Part shown: positions 1 through 5,975 of the stretch, piece after piece
How positions within the stretch are numbered: position 1 is the first letter of the stretch
Layout of the letters: each line of letters opens with the position of its first letter
Source of the DNA: Treponema sp.
GTDB taxonomy: Bacteria > Spirochaetota > Spirochaetia > Treponematales > Breznakiellaceae
NCBI GenBank assembly: GCA_031277045.1
Contig: JAISLX010000153.1
Location: 1-12,759, forward strand
Length of the DNA stretch: 12,759 nucleotides
Direction: 5' to 3'
The notes under the pieces: generated by a model
What the model was told of the DNA's origin: nothing
The model's input: the letters and a program-made list of their open reading frames with translations, nothing else
Database searches by the model: none
Program-made: the position numbers and the translations under genes

Positions 1-216
1 ATTTTGACCGGCGATCCCCGCCGGGTCCCCGAAGCCATCCGCCGGGCCCGGCGGACCCGGCGGATCATCATGGGGAACGTTATCTTTGCGCTGGGCGCCA
101 AAGCTATCTTTATTTGCCTGGCGGCGCTGGGCCTGGCCAATATGTGGACCGCCCTTATCGCCGATGTGGGAGTCGCCGTGGCGGCGATCTTCAATTCCGC
201 CAGGGCCCTGCGCTGA
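1..216 (+). CDS. Heavy-metal (Zn/Cd-type) P1B ATPase, C-terminal fragment
   Basis: Only the last 71 codons (70 residues and stop) are in the window, so the gene begins upstream. The fragment holds the end of the soluble hinge (GDPRRVPEAI) and the two last membrane helices. In P1B-2 ATPases of the ZntA/CadA type, which pump Zn(II), Cd(II) or Pb(II) out of the cytoplasm, these helices carry a conserved lysine and a DxG motif. Both are visible here: a lysine in ALGAKAIF and the aspartate in ADVGV. The ending NSARALR matches the usual end of the family. The reading frame is open from the first base, and the TTG at position 4 is not a start. The stop lies about 60 bp before lgt on the same strand. 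Metal specificity is inferred from these two motifs only, because the CPC and HMA parts are outside the window. Confidence 0.85.
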   Translation: MLTGDPRRVPEAIRRARRTRRIIMGNVIFALGAKAIFICLAALGLANMWTALIADVGVAVAAIFNSARALR

Positions 217-278
217 GGGGGACCAGGCTGGTGGTTTTGCCCCTTCTCAGGTTTTGATAACCGGTGTATGATTTTCCC

Positions 279-1325
279 ATGTTATTGGCTGTTCATTTTC
301 CTTCCTGGCTCAAACCGGAGATAATCCCCGGCCTGCCGGTCCGGTGGTATGGGCTCATGTATATTGTGGCCTTTGGCACGGCCTTCCTGCTCTACCGCCG
401 CCAGGTCAGGGAACGGAATTTTCCCATGACCGAGGATGAGCTTTCGGGGATGTTTGTCTGGTGTATTCTGGGCCTGATACTGGGGGCCCGGCTTTTCTCC
501 ACCCTGGTATACGAAACCAGCGATATTTACCGGCGGCAGCCCTGGCTGGTGTTTTGGCCCTTCCGGGACGGCCGTTTTACGGGTTTGATGGGGATGAGCT
601 ACCACGGCGGGGTTATCGGCGGGGTGCTGGGGATTCTGATCTACTCGGCGGTAAAACGGTTTGATTACCGGGAGATCAGCGATATGTACGCGGCCAGTAT
701 TCCCCTGGGCTATACCTTCGGCCGGCTGGGGAATTTTATCAACGGCGAATTATACGGCCGGGTAACGACCGGCCCCCTGGGCATGATCTTCCCCCAGGCC
801 CGGCCCCTGCCCGCCGCCGAATCCTGGGTCCGGGAGGCCGCGGAACAAACCGGGGTGGCGGTCCCCGGCCTGAACGCCCTGGTGAATCTGCCCCGGCATC
901 CTTCCCAGCTCTACGAGGCCTTCTTTGAGGGGATTGTCCTGTGGGCCATTATCTGGGTTCTCCGGAACCGGAAGCCCTTTAAGGGCTTTTTAACTGGTAT
1001 CTACTTGGCGGGTTACGGCTTTTTCCGCTTTATGGTCGAATATTTCCGGGAACCCGACGAGGACCTGGGCTACCGGATTGAGTTCTTCAAAAACGAACTT
1101 TCCCCGGCCTTTGCCCACCCTCTTTTCAGTTTTTCCACCGGCCAGATCCTCTCCTTCGGCATGATCCTTTTGGGCCTTGTCTGGCTGATTGCCGCCTCCC
1201 GGCTCCCCAACCGGGAAGCGGTACTCCGTTACCCGGACAAGGCCGGGCCCCGGAGCCCGGCGGCCGGCGCGGAACGGGAGGCTGAACGGAACCGGCGGCG
1301 GAAACTGCGGAAAAAGCTGAAATAA
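279..1325 (+). CDS. lgt: Prolipoprotein diacylglyceryl transferase
   Basis: Lgt moves diacylglycerol from phosphatidylglycerol to the lipobox cysteine of prolipoproteins in the cytoplasmic membrane, the first step of lipoprotein maturation. The family signature is intact: RLGNFINGELYGR, preceded by SYHGG and followed by HPSQLYE and FRFMVEYFREP. The residues matching the essential His, Arg, Asn and Glu of E. coli Lgt are all present. Several hydrophobic segments span the protein. The C-terminal tail of about 40 residues is very basic and hydrophilic (ends RRRKLRKKLK), which fits a cytoplasmic tail. I place the start at ATG 279, because MLLAVHFPSW lines up with the usual N-terminus. A GTG at 264 would add five residues. 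Neither start has a clear ribosome binding site. The gene follows the ATPase gene and precedes thrC on the same strand. Confidence 0.95.
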   Translation: MLLAVHFPSWLKPEIIPGLPVRWYGLMYIVAFGTAFLLYRRQVRERNFPMTEDELSGMFVWCILGLILGARLFSTLVYETSDIYRRQPWLVFWPFRDGRFTGLMGMSYHGGVIGGVLGILIYSAVKRFDYREISDMYAASIPLGYTFGRLGNFINGELYGRVTTGPLGMIFPQARPLPAAESWVREAAEQTGVAVPGLNALVNLPRHPSQLYEAFFEGIVLWAIIWVLRNRKPFKGFLTGIYLAGYGFFRFMVEYFREPDEDLGYRIEFFKNELSPAFAHPLFSFSTGQILSFGMILLGLVWLIAASRLPNREAVLRYPDKAGPRSPAAGAEREAERNRRRKLRKKLK

Positions 1326-1365
1326 ATCTAAGGCTGCGCCGCCTCTGAATCGTTCCCTTGGCCTT

Positions 1366-1394
1366 ATGGGGGAGGCGTGTTACACTTTCCCCAT
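1366..1394 (+). promoter_or_regulatory. Hairpin covering the thrC ribosome binding site and start codon
   Basis: The bases just before and into thrC form a near-continuous hairpin. ATGGGG at 1366-1371 pairs with CCCCAT at 1389-1394. The stem continues inward through G-T, A-T, G-T and G-C pairs, one C/A mismatch, then two more pairs around a GTT loop. It contains the only purine-rich ribosome binding site candidate (GGAGG at 1371-1375) and the first two bases of the thrC ATG at 1393. The GGAGG-to-ATG distance in linear sequence is 17 nt, longer than usual. Pairing is seen directly; a role in limiting translation is inference. Confidence 0.4.
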
Positions 1395-2772
1395 GCGTTA
1401 TTTTAGTACCCGGAACCGGGGCGAGGCGGTGGATTTTGCCGCCGCGGCCCTCCTGGGCCTGGCCCCGGACGGCGGGCTTTTTATCCCCGAAGAAATACCT
1501 TCCTATTCGAAAGCGATTCTGTCCTCCCTGGGGGAGATGGATTTTCGCGACATTGCCCTGGAGACGATTAAACCTTATGTGTCCGCCGGGATTCCCGGCC
1601 CGGCCCTGGAGGATATTGTTTGTTCGGCCTTTTGTTTTCCCGCGCCTCTTACCGCGGCGGGGGACCGGCTGGTTCTGGAACTGTTTCACGGCCCCACTGC
1701 GGCCTTTAAGGATTTCGGCGCCCGGTTTATGGCCCGGGCCTTTTCCTATCTCCGCCGGGGGGAAGAAAAACCGCTGCGGATTCTGGTGGCGACTTCGGGG
1801 GATACCGGCGGGGCGGTGGCGGACGGCTTTTTCGGGGTGCCGGGGATTTCCGTGACGGTCCTCTATCCCAAGGGCCGGGTTTCCCCCCTCCAGGAGCGGC
1901 AGATCGCCGGGCTGGGGGGAAATATCTCCGCCCTGGCGGTGGAGGGCAGCTTTGACGACTGTCAGCGTTTGGTAAAAGCCGCCCTGGGGGATGAAAATTT
2001 ACGGAAGCGGATGGCCCTTTCCTCCGCCAATTCGATCAACATTTCCCGGCTGATCCCCCAGGCGGTTTATTATGCCGCCGCCGCGGGACGGGCCTTCGCG
2101 GGCCGCTTTGACCCTGACGGCGGGGCCACTCCCCGAAGGGCGGAGCGGGGCGGCGGGACTCCGGGGGGCTTTGGTCCGGTCCGGGGGGAGCCCCCGGTTT
2201 TCTGCGTGCCTTCGGGAAATTTTGGGAACCTGACTGCGGGGCTTTACGCCCTGAAGATGGGGGCGCCCATTAAGCGGTTTATTGCCGCCACCAATATCAA
2301 CAAAACCGTCCCCGACTACCTTGCCAGCGGCGCTTACGAGGCCCGGCTGTCCCGGGCCACCCTTTCCAACGCTATGGACGTGGGGGCCCCCAGCAACTTT
2401 GAGCGTATGGCCGCCCATCTGTCCTGGGCGGAAATGAAGGAACACATTCTGGGCGCTTTTGTTACCGATGACGAAACCCGCGCCGCCATCCGCGCGGTCC
2501 GCGGTTCGGCGGGCTACGTCCTTGACCCCCACAGCGGCGTGGGCTGGGCCGCGGCGGACAAGCTGCTGGAACGCGGCCTTGTTTCAGGCCCCCTGGGGAT
2601 CCTTTCCACCGCCCACCCGGCGAAATTCGCCGAAACCGTGGAACCCCTTGCGGGCCCCGTCCCCGTCCCGCCTTCCCTGGCAAAGGCCCTGGAACGCGAA
2701 CCGCGGAGCCGCGTTATTCCCGCGGATATCCCCGCGCTGGTAGAGATTCTGTACGGCGCGGATTCAGGCTAA
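1393..2772 (+). CDS. thrC: Threonine synthase
   Basis: This PLP enzyme makes L-threonine and phosphate from O-phospho-L-homoserine, the last step of threonine biosynthesis in the cytoplasm. The start at ATG 1393 gives MRYFSTRN, the standard ThrC N-terminus (MKYYSTR type); an in-frame ATG at 1366 would add nine residues without homology. The product has 459 residues. The PLP-binding lysine is residue 106 in HGPTAAFKDFG. ATSGDTGGA and the phosphate loop VPSGNFGN are present, as are the later family blocks NINKTVPDY and DVGAPSNFER. Just before the phosphate loop there is a Gly/Pro/Arg-rich stretch of roughly 29 residues (2104-2190) that looks like an insertion compared with typical ThrC. The stop overlaps by 4 bp the stop of the opposite-strand GDSL gene, so no separate terminator fits between them. 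Confidence 0.95.
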   Translation: MRYFSTRNRGEAVDFAAAALLGLAPDGGLFIPEEIPSYSKAILSSLGEMDFRDIALETIKPYVSAGIPGPALEDIVCSAFCFPAPLTAAGDRLVLELFHGPTAAFKDFGARFMARAFSYLRRGEEKPLRILVATSGDTGGAVADGFFGVPGISVTVLYPKGRVSPLQERQIAGLGGNISALAVEGSFDDCQRLVKAALGDENLRKRMALSSANSINISRLIPQAVYYAAAAGRAFAGRFDPDGGATPRRAERGGGTPGGFGPVRGEPPVFCVPSGNFGNLTAGLYALKMGAPIKRFIAATNINKTVPDYLASGAYEARLSRATLSNAMDVGAPSNFERMAAHLSWAEMKEHILGAFVTDDETRAAIRAVRGSAGYVLDPHSGVGWAAADKLLERGLVSGPLGILSTAHPAKFAETVEPLAGPVPVPPSLAKALEREPRSRVIPADIPALVEILYGADSG

Positions 2773-3419
2773 AGGGCGGAAATCCCGGTATTCAGCGCCC
2801 TTACCCACTCCGCCGCGATAATGCCGTGGCCGCGCGGCGCCGGGTGTACGCCGTCTGCGGACATGTCCGTTTCGCGTATCCCGTCCACCGCGCAGCGGGC
2901 AAAGATACCGTCCATGGGGATAAAAACATCGGCGAATTCCTTTGCCAGACGCCGCGTTGTCTGAATTTTTGGGTCCAGGTCCTCGCGCCACAGAGCTTTG
3001 GCGGGATCGGAATCGATCAGGAACGGTTCGATGATGACAATAAACGCGCGGGGCAGATCGCGTTTCAAATTCACAAGAAGGGTACGGTAGTTTTTCTCGA
3101 AAGTTTCCACCGGGGTTGGAACGCCTGAATCGTAACGGCGCCAGGTGTCGTTTATACCGATAAGGATGGAAACCAGGTCCGGCTCCAGGTCCCTAAAATC
3201 CGCCTCGTACCGTTCCAGCAGGTCCCCGCTCCGGTCCCCCGAAACCCCCCGGTTCAGAAACCTTGTCTCCGAACCGGGAAACAGATTTTGCCACAATCCC
3301 GCTATCCGGGCGGGATACCCTTCGCCAAGGCTGGTTCCGTCATTTCTTGCCCTGCCGCAGTCGGTAATGGAATCCCCCTGAAAAAGAACAAGCGATTTTT
3401 CACGAATATAAGTTTTCAT
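2769..3419 (-). CDS. GDSL/SGNH-family hydrolase
   Basis: This is a 216-residue SGNH-fold esterase or lipase-like hydrolase. All four family blocks are present: block I FQGDSITD with nucleophile Ser17, block II NRGVSGD with Gly58, block III IGINDTW with Asn90, and block V SADGVHPAPRGH with Asp189 and His192. It starts with MKTYIREK and has no signal peptide, so it is probably cytoplasmic. The substrate cannot be told from sequence; members act on lipids, acetylated sugars or other esters. A good ribosome binding site (GAGGAG on the minus strand, about 3427-3432) precedes ATG 3419. It is convergent with thrC, sharing 4 bp of stop codons, and divergent from the YchJ-type gene, with 88 bp between the starts. 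Confidence 0.9.
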   Translation of the reverse strand: MKTYIREKSLVLFQGDSITDCGRARNDGTSLGEGYPARIAGLWQNLFPGSETRFLNRGVSGDRSGDLLERYEADFRDLEPDLVSILIGINDTWRRYDSGVPTPVETFEKNYRTLLVNLKRDLPRAFIVIIEPFLIDSDPAKALWREDLDPKIQTTRRLAKEFADVFIPMDGIFARCAVDGIRETDMSADGVHPAPRGHGIIAAEWVRALNTGISAL

Positions 3420-3460
3420 ACGCAGTCTCCTCTTTGTTCGCGGCGGATTACCCCGGAACC

Positions 3461-3489
3461 TTTACATTTGACCCAAATTTTGTTCTAAT
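3461..3489 (+). promoter_or_regulatory. Possible sigma70-type promoter upstream of the YchJ-type gene
   Basis: TTTACA (3461-3466) and TCTAAT (3484-3489) are separated by exactly 17 bp. Transcription would begin near 3496, which leaves a very short leader and cuts into the AAGGGA ribosome binding site at 3493-3498. On the minus strand an overlapping pair, TTGCCA (3489-3494) and TCAAAT (3466-3471), also with 17 bp spacing, could serve the divergent GDSL gene. Both are weak box matches; this is a reading by eye. Confidence 0.35.
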
Positions 3490-3507
3490 GGCAAGGGAAA
3501 CAACAAT

Positions 3508-3993
3508 ATGAGTACCTGTCCCTGCCTTTCAGGCCTTTCCTACGAGGAGTGCTGCGGCCCTTACATCTCCGGCGCGAAAAATCCGCCCACCGCGGAAGCG
3601 CTGATGCGCAGCCGTTATACCGCCTACGTGGTTCACAATGTCGATTACATCATCAATACCTGCCTGCCCAGCGGGAAAACCGGCATTGACCGCCGGGAAA
3701 CCGCGGCCTGGAGCGAACAGTCAACCTGGCTGGGGCTCAAAATTATCGCCGTGGAAAAGGGCGGAAGCGGCGATTCGGAGGGAATAGTCGAATTTGAGGC
3801 GGCCTACGAGCGCGGCGGCCTAAAGGACCTGCACCGCGAGCGGGCCCGTTTTAAGAAACAGGGGGCGCGCTGGATGTACGAGGACGGCACGGTAGCGCCG
3901 GTTACCGTGGTCCGCTCGGTCCCCAAAGTGGGGCGCAACGATCCCTGCCCCTGCGGTTCCGGTAAAAAATACAAACACTGTCATGGACGCTGA
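3508..3993 (+). CDS. YchJ/UPF0225-family protein with two SEC-C motifs
   Basis: The 161-residue protein has the YchJ layout: an N-terminal SEC-C-like cysteine motif, a central NTF2-like domain of about 100 residues ([18 protein letters not shown] onwards), and a C-terminal SEC-C motif. The N-terminal metal ligands are Cys4, Cys6, Cys15 and Cys16. The C-terminal motif is [17 protein letters not shown], with Cys147, Cys149, Cys158 and His159, and probably binds zinc, as in the tail of SecA. The cellular role of this family is not settled. The ATG at 3508 follows AAGGGA at 3493-3498 and gives the usual MSTCPCLSG start. It is divergent from the GDSL hydrolase gene and lies 128 bp upstream of the malic enzyme gene. 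Confidence 0.88.
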   Translation: MSTCPCLSGLSYEECCGPYISGAKNPPTAEALMRSRYTAYVVHNVDYIINTCLPSGKTGIDRRETAAWSEQSTWLGLKIIAVEKGGSGDSEGIVEFEAAYERGGLKDLHRERARFKKQGARWMYEDGTVAPVTVVRSVPKVGRNDPCPCGSGKKYKHCHGR

Positions 3994-4061
3994 GTCCCGG
4001 CGGCGGTTTCGCCAGCCCCGTGCGCGAAAAATCCCGGTTACAGGACCGCCGGGGCCGTTTT
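3994..4061 (+). terminator. Possible terminator after the YchJ-type gene
   Basis: Directly after the stop codon, GTCCCGGCGG (3994-4003) can pair with CCGCCGGGGC (4046-4055), ten pairs including one G-T. The downstream arm is followed by CGTTTTC. The loop is about 42 nt and the T-run is short, so this is a weak candidate. The remaining part of the 128-bp gap up to 4121 shows no clear promoter; it ends with the GGAGG ribosome binding site of the malic enzyme gene. Confidence 0.3.
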
Positions 4062-4121
4062 CAAACCCCGAATTTTGAGTTCTGAAAGAAATCCAAATCG
4101 CGCGTACAGCCCGGAGGAATT

Positions 4122-5573
4122 ATGCCGTTTGACGATCTGAGTCTTGACAACATCGAGGCCTTGTTTCCCGCCGGATTCGGGCAGGGGGAGATCGCCCGGG
4201 CAAAAACGGCGTTTTTCAAAAACCTTTCCCTGGCCCTGCACCGGTACTACGGGGGCAAGATCCAAACCCTGCCCCGCTGCGGCATCTTCGGGCTGAACTG
4301 GTTTAACCTGTGGTACACCCCCGGGGTGTCGAAAATTTCTACCACCATCCGCGAAAACCAGGACGCCTCGTTCGATCTGACCGGCAGGGGAAACACGGTG
4401 GCGGTAGTTTCCGATTCGACGCGGGTTTTGGGGGACGGGGACTGCGGACCTTCAGGCGGCCTGGGGGTGATGGAGGGGAAGGCCCTGCTCATGAAGTACC
4501 TGGGGGGAATTGACGCGGTTCCCCTCTGCGTGGATTCCCGGGACGCGGCGGGGAACAACGATCCTGAAAAACTTATTGAGTTTGTGAAAATGGTCCAACA
4601 TTCCTTTGGAGCCGTTAACCTGGAAGATATAAGTCAGCCGAACTGTTTCCGGGTTTTGGACGCGCTGCGGGACACCTGCGATATCCCCGTGTGGCACGAT
4701 GACGCCCAGGGTACCGCCTGTGTTACCCTGGCGGGCCTTATCAACGCGCTCAAGCTGGCGGGCAAGCCCATAGACACGGCGAAAATCGTGCTGCTGGGGG
4801 CGGGGGCCGCCAACAGCACGATTGCCCGTTTTATCCTTGCCGACGGGGGCCGGGGCGAGAACATGATTATTTTTGACAACAAGGGGGCCCTTCACCTGAA
4901 CCGTGAGGACCTGCGGGATAATCCCAACGCCTACCGCGCGTGGGAACTGTGCGGGCGGACCAATCCCGGCTGCGTTGATTCCATCGGCCGCGCCATGAAA
5001 GGCGCGGACGCGCTTATCGCCCTTTCGGCCCCCGGCCCGGACACCGTTAAGCGGGAGTGGGTCCGGTCTATGGCTTCCGGGGCCATCGTGTTCGCCTGCG
5101 CGAACCCTGTTCCGGAAATCTGGCCCTATGCCGCCAAAGAGGAGGGGGCCTACATCGTAGCCACCGGCCGCGGCGATTTTCCCAACCAGGTAAACAACTC
5201 AATCTGTTTTCCCGGCATCCTTAAAGGGGCGCTGGCGGTACGCGCCAAAAAGATAAGCGATACGATGGCGATTCGCTGCGCCCATTCCATCGCGGAATTT
5301 TCGGAAGGCCGGGGCATTTCCCCGGACGACATTATCGCCGCTATCGGGGAGACCGGTGTTTTTGCCCGGGAAGCCGCCGACGTAGCCGCCCAGGCCGCCG
5401 CCGAAGGGCTGGCCCGGCTTGACCGCGGCTGGGACGATGTGTACCGGCAGACCGCCGCCGACATTCGCGCCGCCCGTTCTTTTACCGAGGACATGAAAAA
5501 ACTCGGCTACATCCGCGAGCCCCCGCCTGATCTGCTGAACCAGGTCTTGCGGCAAACGCTGGCGGAACTGTAA
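4122..5573 (+). CDS. NAD(P)-dependent malic enzyme (oxaloacetate-decarboxylating)
   Basis: The enzyme oxidatively decarboxylates malate to pyruvate and CO2, reducing NAD(P)+, and links the C4 acid and pyruvate pools in the cytoplasm. It has 483 residues. Visible family blocks are YTPGVS with catalytic Tyr65, the general-base lysine Lys120 in VMEGKALLMK, metal ligands in NLEDI (about 168-169) and HDDAQGTA (193-194), the Rossmann loop LLGAGAANSTIAR (224-236), CANPVPE (326-332) and QVNNSICFPG (356-365). The acid residue Asp252 at the end of the second Rossmann strand (IIFDNKG) leans towards NAD, but this is not decisive. GGAGG at 4113-4117 sits 4 nt before ATG 4122. It is slightly longer than the small bacterial malic enzymes, mainly at the N-terminus. 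Cofactor and direction in vivo are inferred. Confidence 0.92.
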   Translation: MPFDDLSLDNIEALFPAGFGQGEIARAKTAFFKNLSLALHRYYGGKIQTLPRCGIFGLNWFNLWYTPGVSKISTTIRENQDASFDLTGRGNTVAVVSDSTRVLGDGDCGPSGGLGVMEGKALLMKYLGGIDAVPLCVDSRDAAGNNDPEKLIEFVKMVQHSFGAVNLEDISQPNCFRVLDALRDTCDIPVWHDDAQGTACVTLAGLINALKLAGKPIDTAKIVLLGAGAANSTIARFILADGGRGENMIIFDNKGALHLNREDLRDNPNAYRAWELCGRTNPGCVDSIGRAMKGADALIALSAPGPDTVKREWVRSMASGAIVFACANPVPEIWPYAAKEEGAYIVATGRGDFPNQVNNSICFPGILKGALAVRAKKISDTMAIRCAHSIAEFSEGRGISPDDIIAAIGETGVFAREAADVAAQAAAEGLARLDRGWDDVYRQTAADIRAARSFTEDMKKLGYIREPPPDLLNQVLRQTLAEL

Positions 5574-5631
5574 CGCGCCGTTTTTACGGAAACTGCCCAT
5601 CCCTGGGTTTTACCCCGCCGAAACCGGGTCC

Positions 5632-5736
5632 GGAACTTCCAAGCCTGGGTTTGGAACTTCCAGAGAAGGGTCTGGAACTTCCAAGCCTGGGTTTGGGACT
5701 TCCAAAGAAGGGTCCGGAACTTCCAAACCTGGGTGT
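5632..5736. repeat. Tandem repeat, five units of 21 bp
   Basis: GGAACTTCC (one copy reads GGGACTTCC) begins at 5632, 5653, 5674, 5695 and 5716, exactly every 21 bp. The 12-bp remainder alternates between an AAGCCTGGGTTT-like form (units 1, 3, 5) and an AGAGAAGGGTCT-like form (units 2, 4), so there is also a 42-bp higher-order unit. The 9-bp core is almost self-complementary. Because 21 is a multiple of three, several frames stay open across it; the minus strand reads as LEVP[DN]P[GS] repeats in one frame. It lies between the malic enzyme stop and the livJ promoter. Function unknown. Confidence 0.9.
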
Positions 5737-5799
5737 GGCGCCCGCGCCGCGCCGCGTACAAACGAACCATACCCGGACCGGGTGGCTCTGATGGCGCGC

Positions 5800-5828
5800 T
5801 TGTCATTTTGTCTGGCTTTTTGTAAGAT
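5800..5828 (+). promoter_or_regulatory. Promoter of livJ
   Basis: TTGTCA (5800-5805) and TAAGAT (5823-5828) are separated by exactly 17 bp, a good sigma70-type match and the best promoter in the window. Transcription would start near 5835, giving a leader of about 140 nt before livJ. The start point coincides with the first base pairs of the predicted leader fold. Confidence 0.6.
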
Positions 5829-5833
5829 AAACT

Positions 5834-5904
5834 GTTGAAAACGAAGAATGGGTGAAGATTTCTCCGTGAGATCTTCGCGCATGCGGGGAACAAATCCCTT
5901 CAAC
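5834..5904 (+). promoter_or_regulatory. Structured 5' leader of livJ (unassigned)
   Basis: Three helices can form together. P1 pairs GTTGAA (5834-5839) with TTCAAC (5899-5904). P2 pairs GAAGAT and CTC (5854-5864, with a TT bulge) with GAGATCTTC (5868-5876) around a CGT loop. P3 pairs GGGA (5886-5889) with TCCC (5895-5898) and abuts P1. This is a three-way-junction shape that begins at the predicted transcript start. I do not recognise it as a known riboswitch class, and no run of leucine, isoleucine or valine codons marks it as a classical attenuator. Confidence 0.35.
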
Positions 5905-5915
5905 ACCCTAAAGTT

Positions 5916-5935
5916 TCCCGCGTCAAGTGGCGGGA
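5916..5935 (+). promoter_or_regulatory. Second hairpin in the livJ leader
   Basis: TCCCGC (5916-5921) pairs perfectly with GCGGGA (5930-5935) around an 8-nt loop. No T-run follows, so it is not an intrinsic terminator. It lies about 28 nt before the livJ ribosome binding site and may stabilise the leader or take part in regulation. Confidence 0.35.
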
Positions 5936-5975
5936 TATCAAACCAAAATTTAAATAACCAAATGGAGGTATTTAG

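Larger units (their letters stand above)
5574..5975. other. 402-bp intergenic region before livJ
   Basis: This gap contains, in order: a weak terminator-like hairpin at the malic enzyme stop (GGCG 5561-5564 with CGCC 5576-5579, then GTTTTT); a five-unit 21-bp tandem repeat (5632-5736); a good promoter (5800-5828); a folded leader (5834-5904); a second hairpin (5916-5935); and the livJ ribosome binding site GGAGG (about 5964-5968). A 43-codon ORF on the plus strand (5848-5979) ends in an ATGA overlap with the livJ start. A 98-codon minus-strand frame through the repeat is open but does not look like a gene. Confidence 0.8.

Noticed and set aside
264..278. GTG start for lgt at 264
   Set aside because: Possible, but the five extra residues add nothing recognisable and the ATG at 279 fits the family N-terminus; kept only as an alternative.
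5561..5585. Terminator at the end of the malic enzyme gene
   Set aside because: Only four base pairs (GGCG with CGCC) around an 11-nt loop before GTTTTT; too weak to call as a separate feature.
5632..5736. Possible CRISPR array
   Set aside because: Units are directly adjacent at 21 bp with similar sequence throughout; there are no variable spacers and no cas genes.
5610..5906. 98-codon minus-strand frame with LEVPDPS/LEVPNPG heptads
   Set aside because: It is open mainly because the 21-bp repeat has no stops; it starts with GTG without a ribosome binding site, crosses the livJ promoter and leader, and its first half resembles no protein I know.
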